From JANXQG01 sp963824275 (GTDB taxonomy: Bacteria > Planctomycetota > Planctomycetia > Pirellulales > Thermoguttaceae): DNA of 64,000 nt. Within the stretch, counting starts at the first letter, position 1; every line of letters begins with the position of its first letter. The stretch covers positions 682,001 to 746,000 of the forward strand of contig CAWGOT010000010.1 in NCBI GenBank assembly GCA_963824275.1, written 5' to 3'. This document shows positions 11,152-22,800 of the stretch, in pieces. Below the pieces are notes generated by a model. It was not told the DNA's origin, searched no databases, and saw only the letters and a list, made by a program, of their open reading frames with translations. The position numbers were made by a program, and so were the translations under genes.

Positions 11152-11242
11152 CCATATATACGGATTTCGTGCCTGCGATGGGAAAAAAATTTTGCCGCAA
11201 GGCTCGCGATTTAGCCCTAAGAGATTCGTTGAAAACGGTTTA
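11152..11242 (+). repeat. Dispersed conserved element, copy A
   Basis: The block begins CCATATATACGGATTTCG, contains GCGATGGGAAAAAAATTTT and ends AACGGTTTA. A copy with roughly 75-80 % identity and no gaps over about 91 bases lies inverted at 57306-57397. Both copies sit 100-250 bases downstream (relative to the element) of an NPKRKRG palindrome. Differences fall on all codon positions, so it does not look protein-coding. It may be a non-coding RNA gene, a MITE end or a regulatory site; function unknown. Confidence 0.55.
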
Positions 11243-11541
11243 GGACAAGAGAAAAAACTTCGTTTTACCTGCAGGCGAATTCGCGTTTTCACCCCTCGTC
11301 ACAGGGGGAAGCTTGCCATTGATGGTGGTGGTTTTCGCCACTCTGTGCCCTGCACGCCTTCACCCCTCGCGCTCGAGGAGAGGGACCGGGGTGAGGGCGT
11401 CCCGGATCGCAGAAACCTGCGCCGCCAACGCGACGCAGTCTCCTGCCGACCGCCACGCGGCCAAACTTGACAATCCACGTCGAGGCGCTAAAATCCAAGT
11501 GATATTTGACAGATGTTTATGTGAAAATTGAGCTTGGATTC

Positions 11542-13814
11542 ATGCCACCGACATTGTCAAGCGCAATTGCTATGCATCAGGCTGGCCAGCTCGATTCGGC
11601 CGCCGAGATGTACGAGAAAGTCCTGGCCGGCGGTCAGGAAAATGCGGATGCCCTACACCTGCTGGGCGTGCTGCACTTTCAGAAAGGCGAGCACCAGAGG
11701 GCGGTGGAGGAGATCGGCCGCGCCATCGTCATGCGGCCGAACGTGCCGGCCTTTCACGCCAATCTGGCGGAGGCCTACCGCGCGCAAGGCAAGTTCGAGC
11801 GGGCGGTCGGCAGTTGCCGCATCGCCTTGCGTTTGAGTCCGAACTACCCGGAGGCCTTGTGCAACCTGGGTCTCGGTCTGCAAGGACTCGGCCGGCATGC
11901 CGAGGCCGCCGAACAGTTCCGCCATGCCCTGCAAATCCGGCAGGACTTCGCCACGGCGCATAGCAATTTGGGCGTCAGCCTCCGCGAGCTCGGCCAATTG
12001 GACGAGGCCCTGATTCACTTTCGCCGCGCTGTCGAGCTGGCGCCCGGGAATGCCTCGGCGCGGACCAACCTGGGCCAGATGCTCGTCGACCGGGGCCAGG
12101 CGGAGGAGGCCCTGCCGCACTGCCAAGAGGCCGTCCGCTTGCAGCCGGACACGGCCGCTTTGCACCATAACCTGGGCAACGCGCTGCGGGCCTTGGAGCG
12201 ACTTGCTGAGGCCCGCGCCGCCTTCTTGGAGGCCATCCGGCTCGACCCGAACCTGGCCCAGTCCCATGCGCACCTCGGGCTGGTCCTGCAACAAGAGGGC
12301 CAGTTCGGCGATGCGCTCGCCTGGCTCAGGCAGGCCACGGACCTGGAACCGCAGAACGCGACGTTCTGGGAGTACCTGGCGGAGTTGTATGGGGAGCGGG
12401 AGGAATTTGCCGAGGCCATCTCCTGCTGGCAGCGGGCGCTGGCCGCCAAGCCGCAGCGGGCGACCGCGCATAACAGCATCGCCTGGGCGTTGCAGGAAGA
12501 ATCGCGGCTGGAGGAGGCGCAAGAGCACTATCGCACGGCGCTGCGATTGCGGCCCGATCTGGCCGCCGCCAGTCTTGGCTTGGGGGGCTTGCAGGAGGAG
12601 TTGGGCGATTTGACGGCGGCCGAAGCATCCTATCGAGAGGCATTGCAGTTGCAGCCGGCCTACGCGCTGCCCTATGCGCGGCTGGCAACCCTGAAGCGCG
12701 GCCGATTGGCCGAGGAAGACCGGGCGGCGCTCGAGCAGCGGCTGGCCGATCCGGAGTTGCGCGAAGGCCCCCGCACCCGACTGCTGTTCGGGCTGGCCCA
12801 CGTCCTGGACGCCTGCGGCGACTATCCGCGTGCGGCCGAGTGCCTGCGCGAAGCGAACTCCCTTGCGTTGGAGCAGGCCCGCCGCAAGAACCGCGATTAT
12901 GGCCCTGCGCAACACGAGCTCTTCGTGGATAATCTGGTGCAGGCGTTTGACGCGGATTTCTTTGCGCGTGCCGCGGGCGCGGGCTGAAGACGTGCCGTCC
13001 GGTGTTTGTTTTCGGCCTGCCCCGCTCGGGCACCACGCTCATCGAGCAGGTTTTGGCCAGCCACTCCCGCGTGCATGGCGCGGGCGAACTGCGCTTTGCG
13101 CGGCAGTCGTTCGAGGCCATCCCAACAGCGCTGGGACGATCGGAAAGTCTCCCCTCTCCCGCCGGGAGAGGGGCAGGGAGTGAGGGCAGAACACGACTGG
13201 TCCCCGACTTGCCAATGGACTGCGTCGCCCTGCTGGACGCGCCGTCGCTCGGTCGCCTGGCCGAGCAGCACGATCAGTGGCTGCGGGCCCTGGCCGGCAA
13301 TCAGGCCGAGCGGATTGTGGACAAGATGCCCGACAACTACCTGTACCTGGGACTGCTGGCCGCCATGTTCCCGCAGGCGGTTTTCGTTCATTGTCGCCGC
13401 GACCTTCGCGACGTGGCTGTTTCCTGCTGGATGACCGACTTCCGCAGCATCCTCTGGGCCAACGATCCCGAACACATTGCTTCGCGTTTCCGTCAATACA
13501 GGCGGCTGATGGACCATTGGCGAGGCGTTTTGCCGGCGCCGATCCACGAGTTCGATTACGAGGAAACGGTGAGCGACCTGGAAGGCGCTGCGCGGCGTTT
13601 GCTGGCGGCGTGCGGCCTGGAGTGGGAGCCTGCCTGCCTGGAATTTCACCGTACCCGCCGGCCGGTCCGCACGGCCAGCGTGGCCCAGGTACGGCAACCG
13701 GTTTATAAGCAATCGGTCGGCCGCTGGCGGAATTACGAAAGGGAGCTGGCGAATTTGTTTGCGGCCTTGCCGCGCGAGGACGAGGATACGAGAGGGTCCC
13801 ATGGCAAAGCGTAA
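11542..13814 (+). CDS. TPR-repeat sulfotransferase (fused), with one frameshift
   Basis: A two-part cytoplasmic protein of about 757 residues. The first ~480 residues are tetratricopeptide repeats, roughly 11 units with the G-Y/F-A-P pattern (ALCNLGLGLQGLGRHAEAAE and similar). The C-terminal ~270 residues are a PAPS-dependent sulfotransferase with the 5'-phosphosulfate loop FGLPRSGTTLIEQVLASH and the 3'-phosphate motif RRDLRDVAVSCW. One G is missing from a G-run near 12984 (GCGGGCTGA), which creates a false stop; restoring it yields GAGLKTCRPVFVFGLPRSG. The start ATG 11542 is preferred over an upstream TTG because TPR homology begins there. A 40-base palindrome (13148-13187) is translated in frame inside the catalytic domain. 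The stop overlaps the start of the giant secreted protein by 14 bases, so the two are probably translationally coupled. Confidence 0.85.
13148..13187. repeat. Palindromic element inserted in frame in the sulfotransferase
   Basis: CCCCTCTCCCGCCGGGAGAGGGG plus GAGTGAGGGC. Related copies occur in non-coding DNA at 10430-10470 and 11360-11400. Here it is read as SLPSPAGRGAGSEGR between conserved parts of the sulfotransferase, adding about 15 low-complexity residues without breaking the frame. Confidence 0.75.
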
Positions 13815-16800
13815 ATCCACACGGAAGTCTTCCCAGCGATCGGTCCGCAACGATTCCATTCGCCTTTCGTTCGAATCGCTGGAACGGCGGCTTTGCCTGG
13901 CGGTCATCAGTGTTCCAACCGACATGGGTTTGGCTGCGGCAATTGCAACCGCCGACAGCAACGCCGACAACGACAACATCATCAACCTCTCGCCCGGCAG
14001 CTACCCGTTGACCGAGCAGGTGATTTCCGCGCCGCCGACGAAGACGCTACAGATCGTGGGCCAGGGGCGGGAGTGAGCATCACGGCCGACGGCACCAATC
14101 GTGTCTTTGAGATCAATGCCAACGTAGTGTTCGAGAATCTGACCATCGCAGGCGGCGCGGCCAAGGATGGCGGGGCCCTCGGCGGCCAGGATGCCCTGGG
14201 CGGCGGCCTGCTGATCGACAACGGAAACGTGACGCTCAGCAACGTGAACGTCAGCAACAACAAGGCCCAGGGGGGCAGCGGCAGTCAAGGTGCGGCGGGC
14301 ACCGGCAACCAGGCCGGCGCAGCGGGTGGCACTGGGAACGACGCCTGTGGAGGCGGCATCTACCTGGCCAGCGGCAGCCTGGACCTGATCAACTCGACTG
14401 TCAGCGGCAACCAGGCGATCGGCGGCAAAGGCGGCAAGGGTGGAAGCGGCGGCAAGGGCTCGGCCGGCACGGCCGGTGCTGCCGGCGCGGTCACCGCCGG
14501 CGGGCAGGCCGGCAAGGGAAAGGCGGGCGGCAACGGTCAAGACGGCGGCGACGGCGGCGAGGGGGGCGACGGCGGCGATGCATGGGGTGGCGGCATCTAC
14601 GTGGCCGACGGCCAAGTCACGATCAACCAAACCGAGATCACCGGCAACACGGCCAAGGGCGGATTGGGCGGCAGCGGCGGCAACGGCGGCTCGGGTGGGG
14701 CAGGCGGACGTGGCGGCCGCGGGGCGACTGGCGAACGGGGAACGAGTACCGCCGAGGGATCCAATTTTCATTGGGATGGGCAGAACAAGCACCCCGGCGG
14801 CGCGGGTGGGAGCGGTGGCGGTGGCGGCAGCGGTGGAATGGGCGGCGACGGTGGAACCGGGGGCGATGCCGCGGGGGGCGGCATCTACTTGGAATCGGCA
14901 TCCGATCCCCTGTTCTTCGTGACGGCCAACATCGACAGCAATTCGGCGTTAGCAGGCAGCGGCGGACCAGGCGGCAGCGGCGGCAAAGGGAAAGCGGGCG
15001 GCACCGGCGGCAGCGGCGGCAAGGGCGGCTCGACCTTCTTCGCTTGGGGGACTGCACACGGACACGCGGCAACGGTCGGCAACCACGGGGGTACCGGCGG
15101 CGCCGCCGGCGACGGCGGTAACGGCGGGGCTGCGGGCAACGGAGGCGACGGAGGGACGGCCCAGGGTGGAGGGCTGTACGTCGGAGATGGTTCCCTGAGC
15201 CTCTTCTCGCTATCCCTTGACTCCAATACTGCACAGGGCGGAAACGGCGGCAAGCCGGGAGTCGCGCAGGCTGGCGGCACGGGCGCCGAAGGGGGCAAAG
15301 GCGGTAATGGCGGCGCTGCTTATGTTGTCGATTCGGGAGGCAATGGTCCGATTGGGCTCATCGGTCTGGCCGGTCGGGGCGGCGAGGGCGGCGCCGCTGC
15401 CGGGGGCGATGGCGGCAAGGGGGGCGATGGAGGCGCCGCATCGGGTGGCGGCCTGTTCTTCGACGGCGATAACCTGGCCCTGGTAGCACCCAACCTGGCA
15501 TCCGACGCCGCCAAAGGCGGAATCGGCGCCAAGGGCGGGCCAGGGGCGAAGGGCAGCCTCGGCGGCAAGCCGGGCTCTGCCGGCAACGGCGCGTATCTTC
15601 CCGCGTTCAGCGCGAGTCTGGCAAGGTCCGGCGGCTCCGGCGGCGCTGGCGGAAGCGGCGGCAAAGGGGGCAACGGCGGCGATGGTTCCGGCGGCGGAAT
15701 CTACGTTTCCAGCGGCACCGTTAACATCTACGGCGGCCTGGTCTCCACCTGCACTGCGGTCGGCGGCAAGGGCCTGACCGGCGGCATGGGCGGAACCGGT
15801 GGAAAAGGCCTGACGGGCGGCGCTGCCCCCGGCGACTTTTATGGCCTCAATGGCGGTGCCGGAGGCTGCGGCGGTGCAGGAGGGGGCGGCGGCAGTGGCG
15901 GCGCTGGCGGCAAAGGAAGTGGCGGGGCGATTTACTTGGCCGCCGATAACCTCTACGTCTTTAACGCCACACTATCGGCCAATAGCGCCGCGGGCGGCGC
16001 CGGCGGAAAGGGCGGCAGCGGGGCAAATGCCGGCGCCGGCGGAAAGGGCGCCAAGGGCGCTAGCCCACCGAGCGGCCTGGCCAACGGCGGCTACGGCGGC
16101 GCCGGCGGCAGCGACTTTTACGGTGGCGGAGAAGGCGGCGAGGGCGGTGCCGGCGGCGATGCGTCGGGCGGCGGTTGCTACGTCTCCGAAGGGACTTTGC
16201 AGATCATCGCTGCCAACGTCGAATCCAATACTGCCAAGGCCGGTAACGGTGGCACAGGCGGCAAGGGTGCGGATGGCGGCGCAGGCGGGACGGGCGGCGC
16301 TGGAGGGCACGGCGGCTGGACCGTGTCGGAGGGCGCAAGCCGCGGTGGCGCAGGAGGCTCTGGCGGGCCGGGAGGTCAAGGAGGTACGGGCGGTAACGGC
16401 GGCGACGCCCTGGGCGGCGGCATCTATCTGACGGACGGTGGAACCGTCTCCATTTCCGGGGGCACCGATACCGGCAACATGGCGACGGCCGGCAATGGCG
16501 GCAGCGGCGGTCCGGGCGGAAACGGCGGCGCGGGGGGGCCGGCGGCGACGGAGTCGTTGGCGGCGACGGTGGCGATGGCGGTCCCGCCGGCGGTAAATTC
16601 GGGGGTGGCGCCGGCGACGGCGGCAACGGCGGCGACGCCAAGGGCGGCGGCATCTACAACGACGGCGGCACCTTTGACGACAACGGAAGCCTCATCGGCC
16701 AGGTTCAGCCCGGCACGGGAGGCGTCGCCAGTCAGGTGGATGGACTTGGCGGACTGGCAGGCGCCGGGGGAACACCGGGTGGAACCGCCGGCAAGGCCGG

Positions 16801-19800
16801 CAACGCCGGTTCTGCGGGGCAGAACGGAGACCCCGGTCAGACCGACGACGACAGCAGCCCCCAAACGCTTGACGCGGGCCAGGCCACGCAGCTTGTCCTC
16901 TCCCCAATGCCGCCCACCCTCTATGCCGACACGCCCGACACCTATCCACTCTACTGCGTGGCCGAAGACGCCAACGGGTACGTGGACCCGCTTTTCAATC
17001 AAACCGTCACGCTGGCGATGGACAACAACCCTGATAACGCCACACTGGACGGCACGCCGCAGGAGACGGCGAGCAACGGAGTCATTGAGGAAACGGCAAG
17101 TGATGGAGTGGCAGACTTTTCCAGCCTTGCTATCTCCGAACCCGGCACAGGAGATACCCTGACAGCCACCGACGCGTCTGATCCGTCCCTTACCACCGTT
17201 TTTCCTTACAATACGATTCTTCCCGGCGGAATTCAGGTCAATGGGTATCAACCCTACGAGGTTCGGGACGCCTACGGGATTAACCAGACTCTGATCAACG
17301 GCCAAATGCCGAACGGGACAGGGCAAACCATAGCAATTGTCGTAGAATACGGAGATCCGAATATCTACAATGACGTTAACACCTTCGACAAGCTGTTCGG
17401 CATCACTTCTTCGGGTTCCAAGCTGTACGACCCAAAAAACCAAGCGACTTGGTCGGAGTCATTCCTAAACGTTTTCGATCAGTCGGGGAACAAGATTTCG
17501 GGAAATACATTCGTCGGGAACCCCATGCCAGGTTCAACCCTTGACTCATGGATCGCGGAGACGGTGATGGACGTTGAGTGGGCTCATGCAATCGCGCCCG
17601 CAGCCAATATCGAGCTCATTGAGTGTGATCCAAACGCATCGGGAAATGTCCCGTATGGTTCGCCAGGATCCACATCCACTTTGAAATTGAGCGGCCTGCT
17701 TTACGGTATCTACACCGCCACGCATTTGGCAAGCAATTATGCCAAAGCGTCAGTAGTGTCAATGAGCTTTGGGTACCCGCCCGCGGGAATATCAAGCGCG
17801 GCTAATGCCCAAAGCCCGGCGCAAAACTACTTGCAATTTGAGAACAACCTTGACCAGGCTTTGTTCACGCAATCTGGCGTTACATTCGTGACTGGATCAG
17901 GAGATCAATTTGTTGGCGGTGGCCTTGTCGGGTACCCATCAACTTCACCCAATGTTATCTCGGTCGGCGGCACCGTTCTTTCGCCCACACCGAACGTCGC
18001 CGTCGGACCGAACACGCTGAGGGGCTGGAGTGAGACGGCTTGGCCCGGGACTGTTGGCGGTACAGACGAAGAAGTCATGCCTGGATATCAGTTGCAGTTC
18101 TTTCATCAGTTGCTTGGGCTTCGAACGACTCCCGATGTTGCGTTCTTGGCGGCCAATGCTGCCGTTGTCGACTCGAATGGCGCGACACAGTGGCCCCATC
18201 TTGTGCTTGACGGCGGCACGAGTCTGGCGGCGCCTTGCTGGGCGGGCTTAATAGCTCTAGTAAACCAAGAGCGAACAAGCCCACTGAATGCTGCCAGTCC
18301 AACAGAAGCGTTGAGTGCTTTGTATAGCTTGTCCCCGAAGGACTACAACAAAATCCCGCCTCCCCCGGACTTCAGCGCACAGAACGCTGGCTACAATACT
18401 TGGACCGGCCTTGGGTCTCCGGTGGCAACCCTATTGCTCCCCGCTTTGGTTGCCTATGATAGCAGCCCAACCATCAAACAGGATCCCACGTTTCCACCGG
18501 GAACGGTTGGCGCGCCTACGACGAAAGCGTCACCGCCAACGGCGGCGTCGGCCCCAAGACATTCACATACGCGGTTGTATCTGGTGCCATTCCGACGGGC
18601 TTGACCTTCACGCCCACGATCAGTGAACTAGAGATCACCGGCACGCCAACTGGATCCGGCAGCGTCACCTTCGACGTTACCGCTACGGACGTCAACAATT
18701 TAAGCGCGACTGACACGTATTCCTTCACCATCGACCCCGCCGCCGCCCCGACCGTCACCGGACTCAGCTCGGCCGCGGGCCCGTCATCGGGCGGCACGAC
18801 GGTGACGATCACGGGCACGAATCTGGCAGGCGTCACTGCGGTCGATTTCGGCAGCGTGGCGGCCACCAGTTTCACCGTCATCTCAGCCACCCAGGTCACG
18901 GCCGTCAGCCCTGCGGGCGCGACGGGCACGGTCGATATCAAGGTGACCACGGCGGGCGGCACGTCGGCCAATTCGACGGCCGCGCAATTCACCTACGCCG
19001 CCCCGCCCACGATTACGAGCATTAGTCCGGTCTCGGGGATTCCGCAAGGCGGCACGTCGGTGACGATCATTGGCACGAATCTCTTGGGGGCTACGGCCGT
19101 GGACTTCGGAACCAACTCCGCCACGATCAACTTTGACTCGGCGTACGAACTCGTGGTTACCGCTCCGCCAGGCTCGCTAGGCGCCGTTAACGTGACGGTG
19201 ACGACGCCCGGCGGCACTTCGGCCTTGTCCACCGCCGACCAGTTCAGCTATTCCCTTTCGCCCGTCGTAACGGGCATCAGCACCTATGGAGGTTCCGTGG
19301 CGGGCGGCACTTATGTGACGATCTCGGGCGACAATCTCAGCGGCGCAACGTCCGTCTATTTCGGCGCCGTGAAGTCGTCTGATTTCTACTATTCGGGGAA
19401 CAATCTGATTGCCGTGAGCCCTGCGAACCCGAACGCAGACGGGTACGTCAACATTTCGGTGACCACGCCTTATGGGACCTCGCCTCCATTCGTAAACTTC
19501 TATTACTTTCCCTTGCCCGTCATCACCAGCATCAGCCCCTCAACTGGGCCGACGGCGGGCGGCACCAGCGTGACGATTACGGGCGCGGACCTCACGAACG
19601 CCGGGTTTGTGTATTTCGGCACGGTCGCGGCAACCAACTTCGTCGTGAACTCGGCCACCCAGATCACGGCCACCAGCCCGAAAGGCGCGGCCGGCACGGT
19701 CGACGTGACGGCGATCACCGCCGGCGGCGATTCCAGCCTCTCGACCGCCGACGAGTTCACCTATGGAAGCGGCGCTGCGCCAACGGTGACCGCGGTCAGC

Positions 19801-22800
19801 CCGAATTCTGCCCAGGCTGCCGGATCGAGCGTGACGATCAGCGGCACGAACTTCGCCAATGTGAAGGCCGTGGACTTCGGCGCCGCGGCGGCAACCAGTT
19901 TCGTCGTGAACTCCAGCACGCAGATCACGGCCACCTGCCCCGCCGGAACCGACACTGTCAACGTGACGGTGGTCACAGCCAACGGAACCTCGGCCGTTGT
20001 CGCAGCCGATCAATTCACCTACTTCGGTGGTGTGCCCACGGTAACCGGTATAGGTCCTGCCATGGGACCCCTGAAGGGCAACACGTACGTGGTAATCTCG
20101 GGCAGCAATCTGGCGGGCGCCACGGCGGTCTACTTCGGCGGCGTGGAGTCGTCCGATTTCTCCTATAATCCGTCCGCCGACGTTATCGATGCCTACAGCC
20201 CTCCAGGCGCCGCGGAGACCGTGGACGTCACGGTGGCGACGGCCTACGGCATTTCAGCCACGTCCACGGCCGATCAGTTCACCTACGTCGCGGCGCCGGT
20301 CATCAGCAGCATTAGCCCGGCGTCGGGTTCGGTGGCGGGCGGCACGGCGGTGACAATCACGGGCACGAACTTCACCGGCCTTTCCGCGGTGTCCTTCGGC
20401 GACTCCGCGGCAACGAGTTTCGTCGTGAACTCGCCCACGCAGGTCACGGCAACCAGCCCGGCGGGTATCCAGGGTACCATCGATGTCATGCTGCAAACTT
20501 CCGCTGGCGGCCCTTCCAACACGACGGCAGCCGATGCGTTCACTTATGGAAATGGCGCGGCGCCGATCGTAAATCTGCTTTCCCCAGCCGCGGTCCCCCT
20601 GGCCGGCGGCGTAACGGTGACGATCTCCGGCGAGAACTTCGCCAATGTCAGGCGCCGTGGACTTCGGCGCGATGCCGGCGACCAGTTTTGTCGTGAACTC
20701 CACATCCCAGATCACAGCCGTCTGTCCGGCAGGAACGAGTATCGTGGGCGTGACGGTGACGACGGCCAATGGCGTTTCGGCTGTTTCCGGTTCCGATCTG
20801 TTCAGCTACGAGGCCAGCCTCGGAGTGCCAACGATCACCAGCGTTAGTCCCCCGAGAGGGTCCGCCGCCGGCATGACGGTCGTGACCATCACGGGCACCA
20901 ATTTGGCCAAGGTCACGGGAGTCCTTTTTGGCTCGATCCCGTCGTACGGCGGTTTCTCCTACGTGCCGAGTGAAAATATCCTGCAGGCCACCAGCCCTCC
21001 CGGCAATTCCGGGCTTGTGCCAATTACCCTCACAAGCGCCTTCGGCCCCTCACCGTCTACGTCGGCCGATTTCTTCGTCTACGGGCCTGGCGTGGCGCCG
21101 ACAGTCACGGGAATCAGCCCGGCATCGGGCCCGGTTTCAGGAGGGACAAAGGTCACCATCACCGGCGCGAATTTGTCCAACGTCACTGCAGTCTACTTCG
21201 GCTCCCCAGGCAGCAACAACGCCGCGACTTTCGTGGTGAACTCGCCCACGCAGATCACGGCGACCAGCCCAGCAGGAGCGTCCGGCACCGTTGACATAAC
21301 GCTTTACAGCACCGCCGTTTCGAATACGACGCCGGCCGATGAGTTCACGTATGGCACGGGCGCGGCGCCGGACGTAGGTGGAATCTACCCACAGGCAGTC
21401 CCCCTTGCCGGTGGAGAAACGGTGACGATTTTCGGAGAAAACTTTGCTAATGTCAGCGCCGTGGACTTCGGCGCAATTCCGGCAGCCAGTTTCGTCGTGA
21501 ACTCCACGACCCAGATCACGGCCACCTGCCCGCCCGGAACCGGCACGGCAAACGTGACGGTGACGGCGGCCAAGGGCGTTTCGACCATTTCCACCGCAGA
21601 TCAATTGAGCTACGAGGGTCCGCCAACGGTCACCGGCGTCACCTTCCACTCTGCCTTGGACGGGCCGTACGTGGTAATCTCGGGAAGCAACCTGGCAGAT
21701 GCCACAGAGGTCTATTTCGGTTCGACCTCGTCTGGTTTCTACTTCGACGCTGCCGACAACGACTTGGTATCCGACGCTCCTTCTCTTCCCAGCGGTGTGG
21801 GCGCCGTGAACGTTACGGTGGTAACTCCCTCCGGCACGTCGCCCATCACGTTGGCGGATTTATTTGCGGAAGGAACGGTAGTGCCGCCAACCGTGACAGG
21901 GATTGGCCCGTCGCTTGGCTTTACAGCGGGCGGCACGCCGGTAACGATCTTGGGGGCGGGCCTGCTCGGCGCCACGGCCGTCTACTTCGGGAACACTCCG
22001 GCAGCCAGCTTCGTCGTGAACTCCGACGCACAGATCACGGCCGCGAGCCCCGCAGGCGTCGTGGGACCAGTCGACGTAAGGGTGGTGACGCAGTCGGGGG
22101 CGCTTCGGCCGCGAGGCCGGCCGATCAGTTCACCTACACGAGTGTCCCAACGACTGTGACGGGCATAAGTCCGCCCGTTGGGCCTACGTCGGGCGGCACA
22201 TGGGTGCTGATCAGCGGCACGAACCTGACGGATGGCACGGCGGTCGATTTCGGCTCGACTCCGGCGGCCGATATTTTCCCAGTCTACTTCGGCACGCCCG
22301 GCGCAGCTCTGGGCCCTCACTCCCGCGGGCACGGCGGGCAGCGTAGACGTGACCGTGGCAGGCGTAACTTCAACGATGTCGCCGGCTGACCAGTTCACCT
22401 ACGTTGCAACCAGCGTGCCCACGGTCACGGCAATCAGTCCGACAGTCGGCTCGCCGGGCGGCGGCACGAAGGTGACCATCAGCGGCAGCAGTCTGGCGGG
22501 CGCAACAGCCGTCTACTTCGGCGCGACGGCGGCCCTTTTCACCGTCAACTCGAACGACCAGATCGTGGCCACCAGTCCGCCGGGAACGGTGGGCGCCGTC
22601 GACATCACGGTGATGACGCCCACCGGCACTTCGGCCACCTCTTCGGCAGACCAGTTCACCTACGCGGCGGTCCCGACGGTAACGAGCATCAGTCCGGCAA
22701 TCGGGCCTCTGGCGGGCGGCACGCGGGTGACGATCACCGGAACGGGCCTCAGCGGCGCAACGGCCGTCGACTTCGGCACGACCGCGGCAAGCAGTTTCAC

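Larger units (their letters stand above)
10301..11541. other. Long spacer full of repeats, no convincing gene
   Basis: About 1.2 kb between the ISL3 remnant and the TPR-sulfotransferase gene. It holds two CCCTC...GAGGG palindromes (10430-10470, 11360-11400), a 10-bp tandem repeat AAATCCGGCC near 10764-10793, the NPKRKRG-type nested palindrome (10930-11039) and an element shared with 57.3 kb (11152-11242). The stretch 10480-10900 is AT-richer than its surroundings and could be foreign; an open frame there (10549-10896) has no recognisable domain. Confidence 0.5.

Noticed and set aside
14001..16653. Long minus-strand frames in the Gly-rich region
   Set aside because: They arise from GGC/GCC-rich composition; the sense strand shows beta-helix rungs and a continuous repaired frame.
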